From Ralstonia sp. ASV6 (GTDB lineage Bacteria > Pseudomonadota > Gammaproteobacteria > Burkholderiales > Burkholderiaceae): a DNA stretch of 64,000 nt. The position numbers and the translations under genes were made by a program. Location: contig NZ_JAELUI010000005.1 in assembly GCF_016429285.1 (NCBI RefSeq), positions 1 to 64,000 on the forward strand. The letters run 5' to 3'. Each line of letters starts with the position of its first letter. Position 1 is the first letter of the stretch. This document shows, one piece after another, positions 47,627-55,040 of this stretch. The notes beneath the pieces are model-generated. The model made no database searches and had not been told where the DNA came from. It was given only the letters and a program-made list of their open reading frames with translations.

Positions 47627-48133
47627 ATGACCCAAGTCAAGCTGCACACCAACCACGGCGACATCACCCTGGCCCTGGACGCTGAAAAGGCACCCAAGTC
47701 GGTTGCCAACTTCGTTGCCTACGTCAAGGACGGCCACTACAACGGCACGGTGTTCCACCGCGTCATCAAGGGCTTCATGATCCAGGGCGGCGGCTTTGAG
47801 CCGGGCGAGAAGATGAACCAGAAGCCGACCAAGGCCCCGATCGACAATGAAGCCAACAACGGCCTGAAGAACGAGCGCGGAGCCATTGCCATGGCACGCA
47901 CCAACGATCCGCACTCGGCCACGGCCCAGTTCTTCATCAATACGGTCGACAACGACTTCCTGAACCACACCTCCCCCACACCGCAGGGCTGGGGCTACGC
48001 CGTATTCGGCAAAGTGACGGAAGGCATGGACGTGGTCGACAAGATCCGTGCTGTGCGCACCGGCAACCGCGGCTTCCACCAGGACGTACCGATGGAAGAC
48101 GTGATCATCGAAAGCGCTGAAGTGATCGAATGA
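47627..48133 (+). CDS. ppiB: Cytoplasmic peptidyl-prolyl cis-trans isomerase (cyclophilin)
   Basis: 168 residues with no signal peptide; core [38 protein letters not shown] and WGYAVFGKV. 39 bp after ppiA. Its stop overlaps the lpxH start (ATGA), so lpxH is translationally coupled to it. Confidence 0.96.
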   Translation: MTQVKLHTNHGDITLALDAEKAPKSVANFVAYVKDGHYNGTVFHRVIKGFMIQGGGFEPGEKMNQKPTKAPIDNEANNGLKNERGAIAMARTNDPHSATAQFFINTVDNDFLNHTSPTPQGWGYAVFGKVTEGMDVVDKIRAVRTGNRGFHQDVPMEDVIIESAEVIE

Positions 48134-48945
48134 TCGACACGGCGCACGCCACTACGGCATCCGCGCTGAAGACACCGGTCCGGGTTTCCGGGCCGGTGTT
48201 TTTTATTTCGGATCTGCACCTGACGGCCAGCATGCCGGCCACGGCAGCTGCGTTCGAGCGCTTCCTGCGCACGCGCGCCCGCGAAGCCCGCACGCTCGTC
48301 ATCCTGGGTGATTTCTTCGAATACTGGGTTGGCGATGAAGAACTTGCCGATCCGTGCCACCAGCACGTTGCCAATCTGCTCGCCGAACTGGCGAACACCG
48401 GCACGCGCGTGCTGTTCATGCACGGCAACCGCGATTTCCTGCTCGGCAAACGCTTTCTGGCCGCCGCGCACGCGACGCTGCTGCCCGACCCCAGCGTGCT
48501 GGAAGTCGACGGTCAGCGCATCGCACTCGCCCACGGCGACGCCCTCTGCACGCGTGACACGGCCTACATGCGCTTTCGCCACTGGACGCGCAAGCGTTGG
48601 GTGCAGTGGATATTCCTGACGATGCCGCTGCGCTGGCGCATGAAGATCGCGCAGAAGATGCGCGCCGAAAGCGAAGCTGGCCGCGCCATGTCCGCCAACG
48701 TGGCGGGCGAACCGCGCGCCGCAGCAATGATGGGTGACGTGGCTCCCGAAGCCGTCGACGTACTGTTCAAGGCCGCAGGCACACCCACGTTGATCCACGG
48801 CCACACGCATCGCCCGCAATTGCACCACGAGCCGAGCGGTAAACGCTGGGTGCTCTCCGACTGGGATTTCGACAACCCAAACCCGCGCGGCAGCTTTCTC
48901 AAGCTGGAAAACGGCGTGCTGACGGTAGAGCAAGTGACGGCATAA
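48130..48945 (+). CDS. lpxH: UDP-2,3-diacylglucosamine diphosphatase
   Basis: 271-residue metallophosphatase that makes lipid X in lipid A synthesis. All five motifs are visible: [41 protein letters not shown] and HGHTHRP. The start overlaps the ppiB stop. Length is slightly above the enterobacterial enzyme, from an N-terminal extension. Confidence 0.95.
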   Translation: MIDTAHATTASALKTPVRVSGPVFFISDLHLTASMPATAAAFERFLRTRAREARTLVILGDFFEYWVGDEELADPCHQHVANLLAELANTGTRVLFMHGNRDFLLGKRFLAAAHATLLPDPSVLEVDGQRIALAHGDALCTRDTAYMRFRHWTRKRWVQWIFLTMPLRWRMKIAQKMRAESEAGRAMSANVAGEPRAAAMMGDVAPEAVDVLFKAAGTPTLIHGHTHRPQLHHEPSGKRWVLSDWDFDNPNPRGSFLKLENGVLTVEQVTA

Positions 48946-48976
48946 GCTACCGTCACCCACCCTTCTGTTTTTTGTT
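48934..48976 (+). terminator. Possible terminator after lpxH
   Basis: GTGACGG (48934-48940) pairs with CCGTCAC (48950-48956), overlapping the lpxH stop codon; T-rich sequence (CTGTTTTTTG) follows 12 bp later. Moderate support because of the gap. Confidence 0.4.
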
Positions 48977-49721
48977 ACTTCAACATCCGCTTCAGCTCGC
49001 TCGCATCGAACGGATCGTTCGGCGAGTTCTCCAGGTGCGCGCCCAGGCGATCGAGCGCGGAAAGAATCGACTCAATGCGTTCTTGCTGGAGCTCGCTGTG
49101 GTCAATCAACCGCTTGAGCGCCAGCGACACCGGATCATCCGCATCGGGCGTAATGCCGTAGGCCGAGAACTCCTGCTTGAGCGCAGATTGGGCCTCGGTC
49201 GCCACATCGCGTTCGATGATGCGTGCTGGAATACCAACAGCCGTTGCGCCCGGCGGCACCGGCTTGAGCACCACCGCGTTGGACCCCACGCGCGCACCAT
49301 CCCCGATGACAAAGCCGCCGAGCACCTTAGCGCCTGCACTGACCACTACGCCCTTGCCGAGCGTCGGGTGGCGCTTGGCGCCCTTGTACAGCGAGGTGCC
49401 GCCCAGCGTCACGCCCTGGTAGATCGTGCAGTCATCACCGATCTCGGCGGTCTCGCCAATCACCACGCCCATGCCGTGATCGATGAACACGCGCCGGCCG
49501 ATGCTCGCACCTGGATGGATCTCGATGCCGGTCAGGAAGCGCCCGAGATGCGAGAACCATCGCCCCAGCAGTTTGAAGCCACCGTGCCAACACGCATGCG
49601 CGACCCGATGGACGATGACGGCGTGCAGACCCGGATAGCAGGTCAGCACTTCCCAGCGGCTGCGTGCGGCTGGGTCTCGCTCCATGATGGCGCCAATATC
49701 TTCGCGAATGCGTGTGAACAT
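48975..49721 (-). CDS. cysE: Serine O-acetyltransferase
   Basis: 248 residues; first step of cysteine synthesis. N-terminal helical domain ([20 protein letters not shown]), then left-handed beta-helix repeats ([31 protein letters not shown]) and the coenzyme A region ([20 protein letters not shown]). ATG 49721 is the family start; the open frame before it is not used. Convergent with lpxH. Confidence 0.96.
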   Translation of the reverse strand: MFTRIREDIGAIMERDPAARSRWEVLTCYPGLHAVIVHRVAHACWHGGFKLLGRWFSHLGRFLTGIEIHPGASIGRRVFIDHGMGVVIGETAEIGDDCTIYQGVTLGGTSLYKGAKRHPTLGKGVVVSAGAKVLGGFVIGDGARVGSNAVVLKPVPPGATAVGIPARIIERDVATEAQSALKQEFSAYGITPDADDPVSLALKRLIDHSELQQERIESILSALDRLGAHLENSPNDPFDASELKRMLK

Positions 49722-49859
49722 CTTGGTTCGTGTGTGGATCGTTATATCAATATGCGCGATGCGCTGAGGGCAGTGTAAGGCATTCCCTTGGCCTTCTACG
49801 GCAAGGGTTTTGGCCAAACATGCAAGGGGATGCCGCCTGGCAGGCGGCTTTCAGGGAGA

Positions 49860-50741
49860 TCAGCGACAGTCGTCGGCGGCGCCCGTGGGCGCCTTGGTCA
49901 CGCCGACCGCCTCGCCACGACGGCCGAGCATGCGTTTGGCGATCCCGCGCAGAATGTTGACCTCCTCGGCCTCCAACTGCGTGCGGGCAAACAGACGCCG
50001 CAGGCGCGGCATCAGCTTCTTCGGCTGGGCAGGGTCGAGAAAGCCAATCTCGACCAGGCCCTGCTCCAGGTGTTCGAACATCCCGTCGATCTGTTCGGCG
50101 GTGGCCGGCTCGCCAACAAAGCCGACACCATCCATGCGGGTATCGCCCGTGCCTGTATCGGCCAGCAACGCCATGCGCACTTCATACGCAATCAACTGCA
50201 CCGCCTGCGACAGGTTCAGCGACGCATACGCCGGGTTGGCGGGAATGTGCGTCACGACGTGGCAGCGCTCCACCACCTCGTTCGGCAGGCCAAAACGCTC
50301 GTTGCCGAAGACAAAGGCGACAGTCGTGTCCGGTGCGACCAACAAGGCAGCCACCTCTTCGGCTGCCGCGCGCGGGCCAATGCGGCGCGGGCCAAATTCG
50401 CGCGGACGGGCCGTCAGGGCGATGGTGAGCGCAGCACCGGCCAGTGCCTCGCCAATGTCGTCGACCACGCGGGCGCCGGCCAGGACGTCATCCGCGCCGC
50501 TTGCCATGGCAACGGCATCGGCGTGGGATTGGGCATCGGCCTCGCGCGGGCGCACGAGCACGAAGCTGCCGGGCTCGCCAAACCCCATGGTCTTGAGCGC
50601 GCGTGCCGTGGAGCCGACATTGCCCGGGTGACTCGTCTCGACCAGCACGAAACGGCAGCGCGCGGCGCGCTGACGCAACGCCTCAGGGTCGGCGGGGGTG
50701 GTGCTCGGGGTGTTTTCCAGGGCGCTGGAGGCGGGGTTCAT
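49860..50741 (-). CDS. trmJ: tRNA (cytidine/uridine-2'-O-)-methyltransferase TrmJ
   Basis: 293 residues. SpoU-type SPOUT methyltransferase with FVLVETSHPGNVGSTARALK, a deep knot of VFGNERFGLPNEVV and ASLNLSQAVQLIAYEVRMAL. It methylates position 32 of several tRNAs. The first 25 residues are a variable Ser/Thr/Pro tail. ATG 50741 is one of two close choices. Divergent from suhB. Confidence 0.93.
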   Translation of the reverse strand: MNPASSALENTPSTTPADPEALRQRAARCRFVLVETSHPGNVGSTARALKTMGFGEPGSFVLVRPREADAQSHADAVAMASGADDVLAGARVVDDIGEALAGAALTIALTARPREFGPRRIGPRAAAEEVAALLVAPDTTVAFVFGNERFGLPNEVVERCHVVTHIPANPAYASLNLSQAVQLIAYEVRMALLADTGTGDTRMDGVGFVGEPATAEQIDGMFEHLEQGLVEIGFLDPAQPKKLMPRLRRLFARTQLEAEEVNILRGIAKRMLGRRGEAVGVTKAPTGAADDCR

Positions 50742-50862
50742 ATACAATACGGCCACTCTTTTGACGGCGGGCAGGATCGTGTGATTGGCCCGCCGCTCGT
50801 TCTTCTACAATTCGCTGTGTTGTTCGTCAGTCGCCAAAAGCGCACTGACGCGGAGATCCGTC

Positions 50863-51675
50863 ATGCATCCGATGCTCAATATCGCCGTCCGGGCTGCTCG
50901 CAAGGCCGGCACCATCATCAACCGCGCGTCCTTCGACGTCGACGGCCTGCGCACCGAGCGCAAACAACACAACGATTTCGTCACCGAAGTCGATCGCGCA
51001 GCCGAAGCCGCGATCATCGAAGTCATCAAGACGGCCTACCCCGATCACGCGATTCTAGCGGAAGAGTCGGGCCAATCCTGGGCCGACGGCGAAACCGTCA
51101 GCGAAAACGTCTGGGTGATCGACCCGCTGGACGGCACCACCAACTTCATCCACGGCTTCCCACAATACTGCGTGTCGATCGCGCTGATGCAGCGCGGCGT
51201 AGTCACGCAGGCCGTGGTGTATGACCCGACGCGCGATGAACTCTTCACCGCTTCCAAGGGCGCGGGCGCTTTCCTGAACAACCGCCGCATCCGCGTCACG
51301 CGCCGCGACAAGCTGGCCGACTGCCTGATCGGCACCGGCTTCCCGTACCGCGACATGGAAGGCCTGTACGACTACACCCGCCTGTTTGCCACCATGACGG
51401 AAAGCTGTGCCGGCCTGCGCCGCCCGGGCGCCGCCGCACTGGACCTCGCCTACGTAGCCTGCGGCCGCCTCGATGGTTTCTTCGAGCAAGGCATCAACTC
51501 GTGGGACATGGCTGCCGGTTCGCTACTGATCACGGAATCGGGCGGTCTGGTGGGCAACTACTGCGGCGAAGCCGGCTACCTGGACCAGGGCGAAATCCTG
51601 GCCGGCAACCCGAAGGCCTTCGTGCAGATGCTTAAGATCACGGCACCGTTCTCGCGGTCGAAGGCATCGGAATAG
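50863..51675 (+). CDS. suhB: Inositol monophosphatase family protein SuhB
   Basis: 270-residue Mg2+-dependent phosphatase; SuhB also helps rRNA antitermination in E. coli. Metal site residues lie in [19 protein letters not shown] and [15 protein letters not shown]. Start [16 protein letters not shown] at 50863 with GGAG upstream; the open frame back to 50785 has no family support. A terminator follows. Confidence 0.95.
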   Translation: MHPMLNIAVRAARKAGTIINRASFDVDGLRTERKQHNDFVTEVDRAAEAAIIEVIKTAYPDHAILAEESGQSWADGETVSENVWVIDPLDGTTNFIHGFPQYCVSIALMQRGVVTQAVVYDPTRDELFTASKGAGAFLNNRRIRVTRRDKLADCLIGTGFPYRDMEGLYDYTRLFATMTESCAGLRRPGAAALDLAYVACGRLDGFFEQGINSWDMAAGSLLITESGGLVGNYCGEAGYLDQGEILAGNPKAFVQMLKITAPFSRSKASE

Positions 51676-51692
51676 GCCTGATCAGCCTGAAA

Positions 51693-51725
51693 GAAAAAAG
51701 CCCGCCAGATGCGGGCTTTTTTCTT
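51693..51725. terminator. Shared terminator of suhB and the lipoprotein pair
   Basis: AAAAAAGCCCGC, loop CAGAT, GCGGGCTTTTTT: symmetrical and usable by both convergent units. Confidence 0.93.
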
Positions 51726-51737
51726 GGCGCGGCTTCG

Positions 51738-52196
51738 TTACTTCTTGGCGGCTGGCGGCTCGTTCGGTGCAAAGCTGAGCGACGGCAGTTCCGACTGCGC
51801 CTTCTCCGGCGTTTCCAGCTCCGGCACGATGCGATAGACGATCAGGCCCAACGCCGCAGAGGTCCGAACGTACTTGGTCTCACCAGCATCCAGGGCAAAG
51901 CTCAATGTCTTTTCCGTCTCCGACGCCGTCGAGACAAGGTACTTGCCTGCCGGGCGATCAACATAGAAGAAACCACCCGGCCTGGACTGGCCGACCACTG
52001 CATCGTTGAGCTTGATATCGGGTTGAATTCCGGCCCCCATCAGCGATGACGAACGGAAGAAGTACACGCGGCCCTGATCCTGCTTGAGAGTCGGGATGGT
52101 CGAGGCCATCTCGGAATACTTCACGCCCGAAGCGCACCCTGCCATGAGGACGGTGATACCAATGGCCGAAGCCAGTGCGCGCAAAACTCCCTTCAT
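51738..52196 (-). CDS. DUF2846-type lipoprotein
   Basis: 152 residues. Lipobox LMAGC (Cys21) after a short hydrophobic signal. The mature part has QGRVYFFRSSSLMGAGIQPD and RPGGFFYVDRPAGKYLV, the pattern of DUF2846 proteins, a beta-rich domain of unknown role. The start overlaps the stop of the upstream lipoprotein gene (ATGA at 52193-52196), so the two are made together and may interact. Confidence 0.88.
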   Translation of the reverse strand: MKGVLRALASAIGITVLMAGCASGVKYSEMASTIPTLKQDQGRVYFFRSSSLMGAGIQPDIKLNDAVVGQSRPGGFFYVDRPAGKYLVSTASETEKTLSFALDAGETKYVRTSAALGLIVYRIVPELETPEKAQSELPSLSFAPNEPPAAKK

Positions 52197-52588
52197 TGTG
52201 GTTCTCCTGTTGTGATTGGAACGGCTTTGGAAAGCGGGGAATACGCCTGCTCACCCGGCAGGTAGAACCCCACCAGGCGTTGATCGGCAATGACGAGGTA
52301 CGCTTCGTGAACCTGGCGGCCTTCGATTGTGAAAATCGTGCCAACCGGGCGATAAACCGCGCCTTGGGAAAGCGCCCCCACGCGCTGCCAGTTAGAACCC
52401 GCCGCGAGCGTGCGCGTATAGCCGGTCTCCAGGCGAACCTCGGTTGACGCTTTCAATTGGAGGCGCGACGGCGCTGTCGTGTTGTCTGTGGCCAGCGCGG
52501 CCGGCGTGGTAGATACCATCGGCGCACACGCGCCAAGGGCGACTACGGCAATGCATGCCGCAGCCAAATGCATCATTGGCTTTCGCAC
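52193..52588 (-). CDS. Small lipoprotein, function unknown
   Basis: 131 residues. Lipobox LGAC (Cys20) after MRKPMMHLAAACIAVVA. The mature part is mostly beta strands (RLQLKASTEVRLETGYTRTL, YRPVGTIFTIEGRQ). I do not recognise a family. It is translationally coupled to the DUF2846 lipoprotein gene. Confidence 0.82.
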   Translation of the reverse strand: MRKPMMHLAAACIAVVALGACAPMVSTTPAALATDNTTAPSRLQLKASTEVRLETGYTRTLAAGSNWQRVGALSQGAVYRPVGTIFTIEGRQVHEAYLVIADQRLVGFYLPGEQAYSPLSKAVPITTGEPQ

Positions 52589-52744
52589 AACTCACTCCCT
52601 GATCTTGTTATGGGTGCCGCGTGACGCTGACACGGCATTTGTGGGGAGCGATCTTAGTGAAGTGGTGCAAAAGTGGCATCCCCCCGACCCGGATTTTTGG
52701 TGGGGATAGCAATACAAGTTTTTAAGAGTTGATTTAAGTGTTGT

Positions 52745-53290
52745 TTAGTTTGCAGCATTCGACGCACTGACCACGATCAACACCTCCGCCTGCTCCGCCC
52801 CCACTGAGCGCGTCCGATGCGGAATGCGCGCATCAAACACTACCGAATCCCCGGCTGCCAACTGCACAGTCTGGCCAGCAAAGGCCACTTCCACTTCGCC
52901 GCGATGAACAAACAGCAATTCCTCGCCGTCGTGCTCCTTGAAGGGCGACGCGCTGAAATCGGCCGGCGGATAGATCACGAATGGCAGCAGCGTCTTCCCG
53001 CTGCGCTGCGTGGCAATACCCTCGTACAGCGGCTGCGTGCCGGGGTTGCCAACGCGCGTGCGCTCCCCCGCGCGCACGACGGTGATGGCAACGGCCGCGG
53101 CGGTCTCGCCGAACAGGTCTTCGGTGGGCACGCCCAACGCCTGCGCCAGCTTCATCGCCACGGCAATCGACGGCACAGAGATACCGCGCTCAACCTTGGA
53201 GAGGTAGCTCTTGGTGAGGCCGGTGCGTTCAGCAAGCGTCTCGAGCGTCCAGCCTTGGTTCTTGCGCAGCGGTTTTAGGCGTACGGTCAT
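52745..53290 (-). CDS. XRE-family regulator with cupin domain
   Basis: 181 residues. Helix-turn-helix at the N terminus (LETLAERTGLTKSYLSKVER) and a C-terminal cupin (HDGEELLFVHRGEVEVAF, then AAGDSVVFDARIPHRTRSVG). ATG 53290 gives MTVRLKPLRKNQGW. Such proteins repress nearby genes and respond to a small molecule bound in the cupin. It diverges from the amidotransferase-MOSC pair, its likely target. Confidence 0.92.
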   Translation of the reverse strand: MTVRLKPLRKNQGWTLETLAERTGLTKSYLSKVERGISVPSIAVAMKLAQALGVPTEDLFGETAAAVAITVVRAGERTRVGNPGTQPLYEGIATQRSGKTLLPFVIYPPADFSASPFKEHDGEELLFVHRGEVEVAFAGQTVQLAAGDSVVFDARIPHRTRSVGAEQAEVLIVVSASNAAN

Positions 53291-53301
53291 GGGGATAGTC
53301 G

Positions 53302-53346
53302 TGTCATTAAAATCTCCTTGATTGTCACATAGGACACCTTGTGTCA
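53302..53346. promoter_or_regulatory. TGTCA repeats in the divergent region, possible operator
   Basis: TGTCA occurs at 53302-53306, 53323-53327 and 53342-53346, spaced 21 and 19 bp (about two helical turns). The middle copy is also part of TGTC-N6-GACA (53323-53336). Likely binding site of the XRE-cupin regulator; inference. Confidence 0.45.
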
Positions 53347-53381
53347 TACAATGCATGCTTGCCGACACCGCTTGCCCGCCC

Positions 53382-54086
53382 ATGAAAACCGCCCTCGCCC
53401 TGCGCCACGTTCCGTTCGAGCACCTCGGCATCATGCAGCCTCTGCTGGAAGCACGCGGCTATACGGTGCGTTATGCGGACATGGGAGTGCAATCCGTGCC
53501 GGCCGACGAAATGGCCTCGGCCGATTTGCTGATCGTGCTCGGCGGCCCGATCGGCGCCTACGACGACAAGACATACCCGTTCGTGCGCGGAGAGGCCGAA
53601 GCCATTGCGCGGCGCTTAGCCGCACGCCGGCCGCTGCTCGGCATCTGCCTCGGCGCGCAGTTGATGGCCCGGGCGCTGGGTGCGGCGGTCAAGCCGATGG
53701 GGGTAAAGGAGATCGGCTTTGCTCCCGTTACGCTCACCGCCGATGGCCTCAATTCACCACTTGCACCCTTGGCCGATGGCACACCGGTGCTGCACTGGCA
53801 TGGAGACCGCTATGACCTGCCGCCCGGTGCGCGCCGGCTCGCCTCAACGGTAACGTGCGCGGAACAGGCCTTCGCGATCGGCGATCACGCACTCGGCCTG
53901 CAATTCCACTTGGAAGCGAATCTCGATGAGCTGGAGGCGTGGTTGATCGGGCATGCGGCAGAACTTGGCGCGGCGGGCATCGACCCATCTGCGTTGCGTG
54001 CGCAGGCACCCGTTGTGGCGGAGCGCCTGTCGCAACGCGCGCGCGAAGTCTTCACGACGTGGCTCGACCGCGTGGAGGCCGCATGA
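53382..54086 (+). CDS. Class I glutamine amidotransferase
   Basis: 234-residue GATase1 domain protein. LLIVLGGPIGAYDD, nucleophile Cys in LLGICLGAQLMARALG, and His in LQFHLEANLDELEAW complete a Cys-His-Glu-type triad (Glu/Asp supplied after His). Stand-alone proteins of this type often hydrolyse gamma-glutamyl compounds or act as GMP synthase-like paralogues. Start MKTALALRHV at 53382; an earlier in-frame Met is less likely. It overlaps the MOSC gene (ATGA). Confidence 0.88.
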   Translation: MKTALALRHVPFEHLGIMQPLLEARGYTVRYADMGVQSVPADEMASADLLIVLGGPIGAYDDKTYPFVRGEAEAIARRLAARRPLLGICLGAQLMARALGAAVKPMGVKEIGFAPVTLTADGLNSPLAPLADGTPVLHWHGDRYDLPPGARRLASTVTCAEQAFAIGDHALGLQFHLEANLDELEAWLIGHAAELGAAGIDPSALRAQAPVVAERLSQRAREVFTTWLDRVEAA

Positions 54087-54790
54087 CGTTGCCTGCCCCA
54101 ATCCATATCGACACCCTTCTCACTGGCCGCGCCGTCGACTACACGCGCCCCGGCTCACGCAGCGCCATCGACAAGCGCCCCGTGGCCGATGCCGTGCAGG
54201 TGGACATCAACGGCATCGTCGGCGACGAACAAGGTGACCCGCGCGTGCACGGCGGCCCCGACAAGGCGATCCACCACTACCCGTTCGACCACTACGCCGC
54301 GTGGCGGGCAGACATCGGCGCACTGCCTGTACTCGCGCAGCCCGGCGCGTTTGGCGAGAACCTAAGCACCACCGGCATGACCGAAGCGGACATCTGTGTG
54401 GGCGATCGCCTGCGTGCGGGCAATGTGGTGCTGGAGGTGTCGCAACTACGCCAGCCGTGCTGGAAGCTCAACGACCGCTTTGGCACGCGCGACATGGCGC
54501 GCCGCGTACAACACACGGGGCGCACGGGCTGGTACTACCGGGTACTGGAAGGCGGCACGCTGCGCACGGGCGACACGCTGGCATGGCTCGAACGCCCGTG
54601 GCCGCAATGGCCATTGGCGCGCGTGCTGGACGTGCTCTATCGCAACATGCTGAATCGCGCCGCGCTGGAAGACATGCTGGCGCTGCCGCTCACGCCGTCG
54701 TGGCGCAAGCTCGTGGAGGGCCGCCTCACACGCGGTGAGGTGGAAAGCTGGGCCAAGCGCATCGATGGCCCAGCAAGCACAACGGCCTGA
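54083..54790 (+). CDS. MOSC domain protein (YiiM-like)
   Basis: 235 residues. MOSC core with a Cys in LRQPCWKLNDRFG and GAFGENLSTTGMTEADICVG, followed by a C-terminal three-helix domain (LTPSWRKLVEGRL). YiiM-type proteins bind molybdenum cofactor and detoxify N-hydroxylated bases such as 6-hydroxylaminopurine in E. coli. The start overlaps the amidotransferase stop. Confidence 0.9.
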   Translation: MTLPAPIHIDTLLTGRAVDYTRPGSRSAIDKRPVADAVQVDINGIVGDEQGDPRVHGGPDKAIHHYPFDHYAAWRADIGALPVLAQPGAFGENLSTTGMTEADICVGDRLRAGNVVLEVSQLRQPCWKLNDRFGTRDMARRVQHTGRTGWYYRVLEGGTLRTGDTLAWLERPWPQWPLARVLDVLYRNMLNRAALEDMLALPLTPSWRKLVEGRLTRGEVESWAKRIDGPASTTA

Positions 54791-54838
54791 TCAGAAGGTC
54801 TCCCAATCGGCGTCGGCCTCATCATCGGCGACGCCACT
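54791..54838 (-). pseudogene. 3' remnant of a chemoreceptor gene
   Basis: On the minus strand the last 16 codons read ...GVADDEADADWETF and stop, immediately after the stop codon of the MOSC gene. The same DADWETF tail ends both intact chemoreceptor genes at 57810 and 59708, and the DNA around it is close to theirs. Nothing upstream on this strand matches a chemoreceptor, so only the tail survives. Confidence 0.7.
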
Positions 54839-55040
54839 GCCTCGCCGCTGAAGCGCCAACGCGATACGCCGTGCTGTTTTTGCACCGTCCGCGTGACATC
54901 GCCCGCCCCTTTCGCGGCCAACGATTCGGAATCGTCCTAAACGCGTTCAGAAATCAGAATAATCTGACTGACCCACGAGAAGGCCATCCCTACCATCGGC
55001 TTGGAGTTGAAACCCATCCCAACCGAATGGAGCAGGAAAT

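Noticed and set aside
46796-48079. 427-codon open frame opposite the cyclophilin genes
   Set aside because: Repeating His/Val/Gly-rich translation is the mirror of the two cyclophilins.
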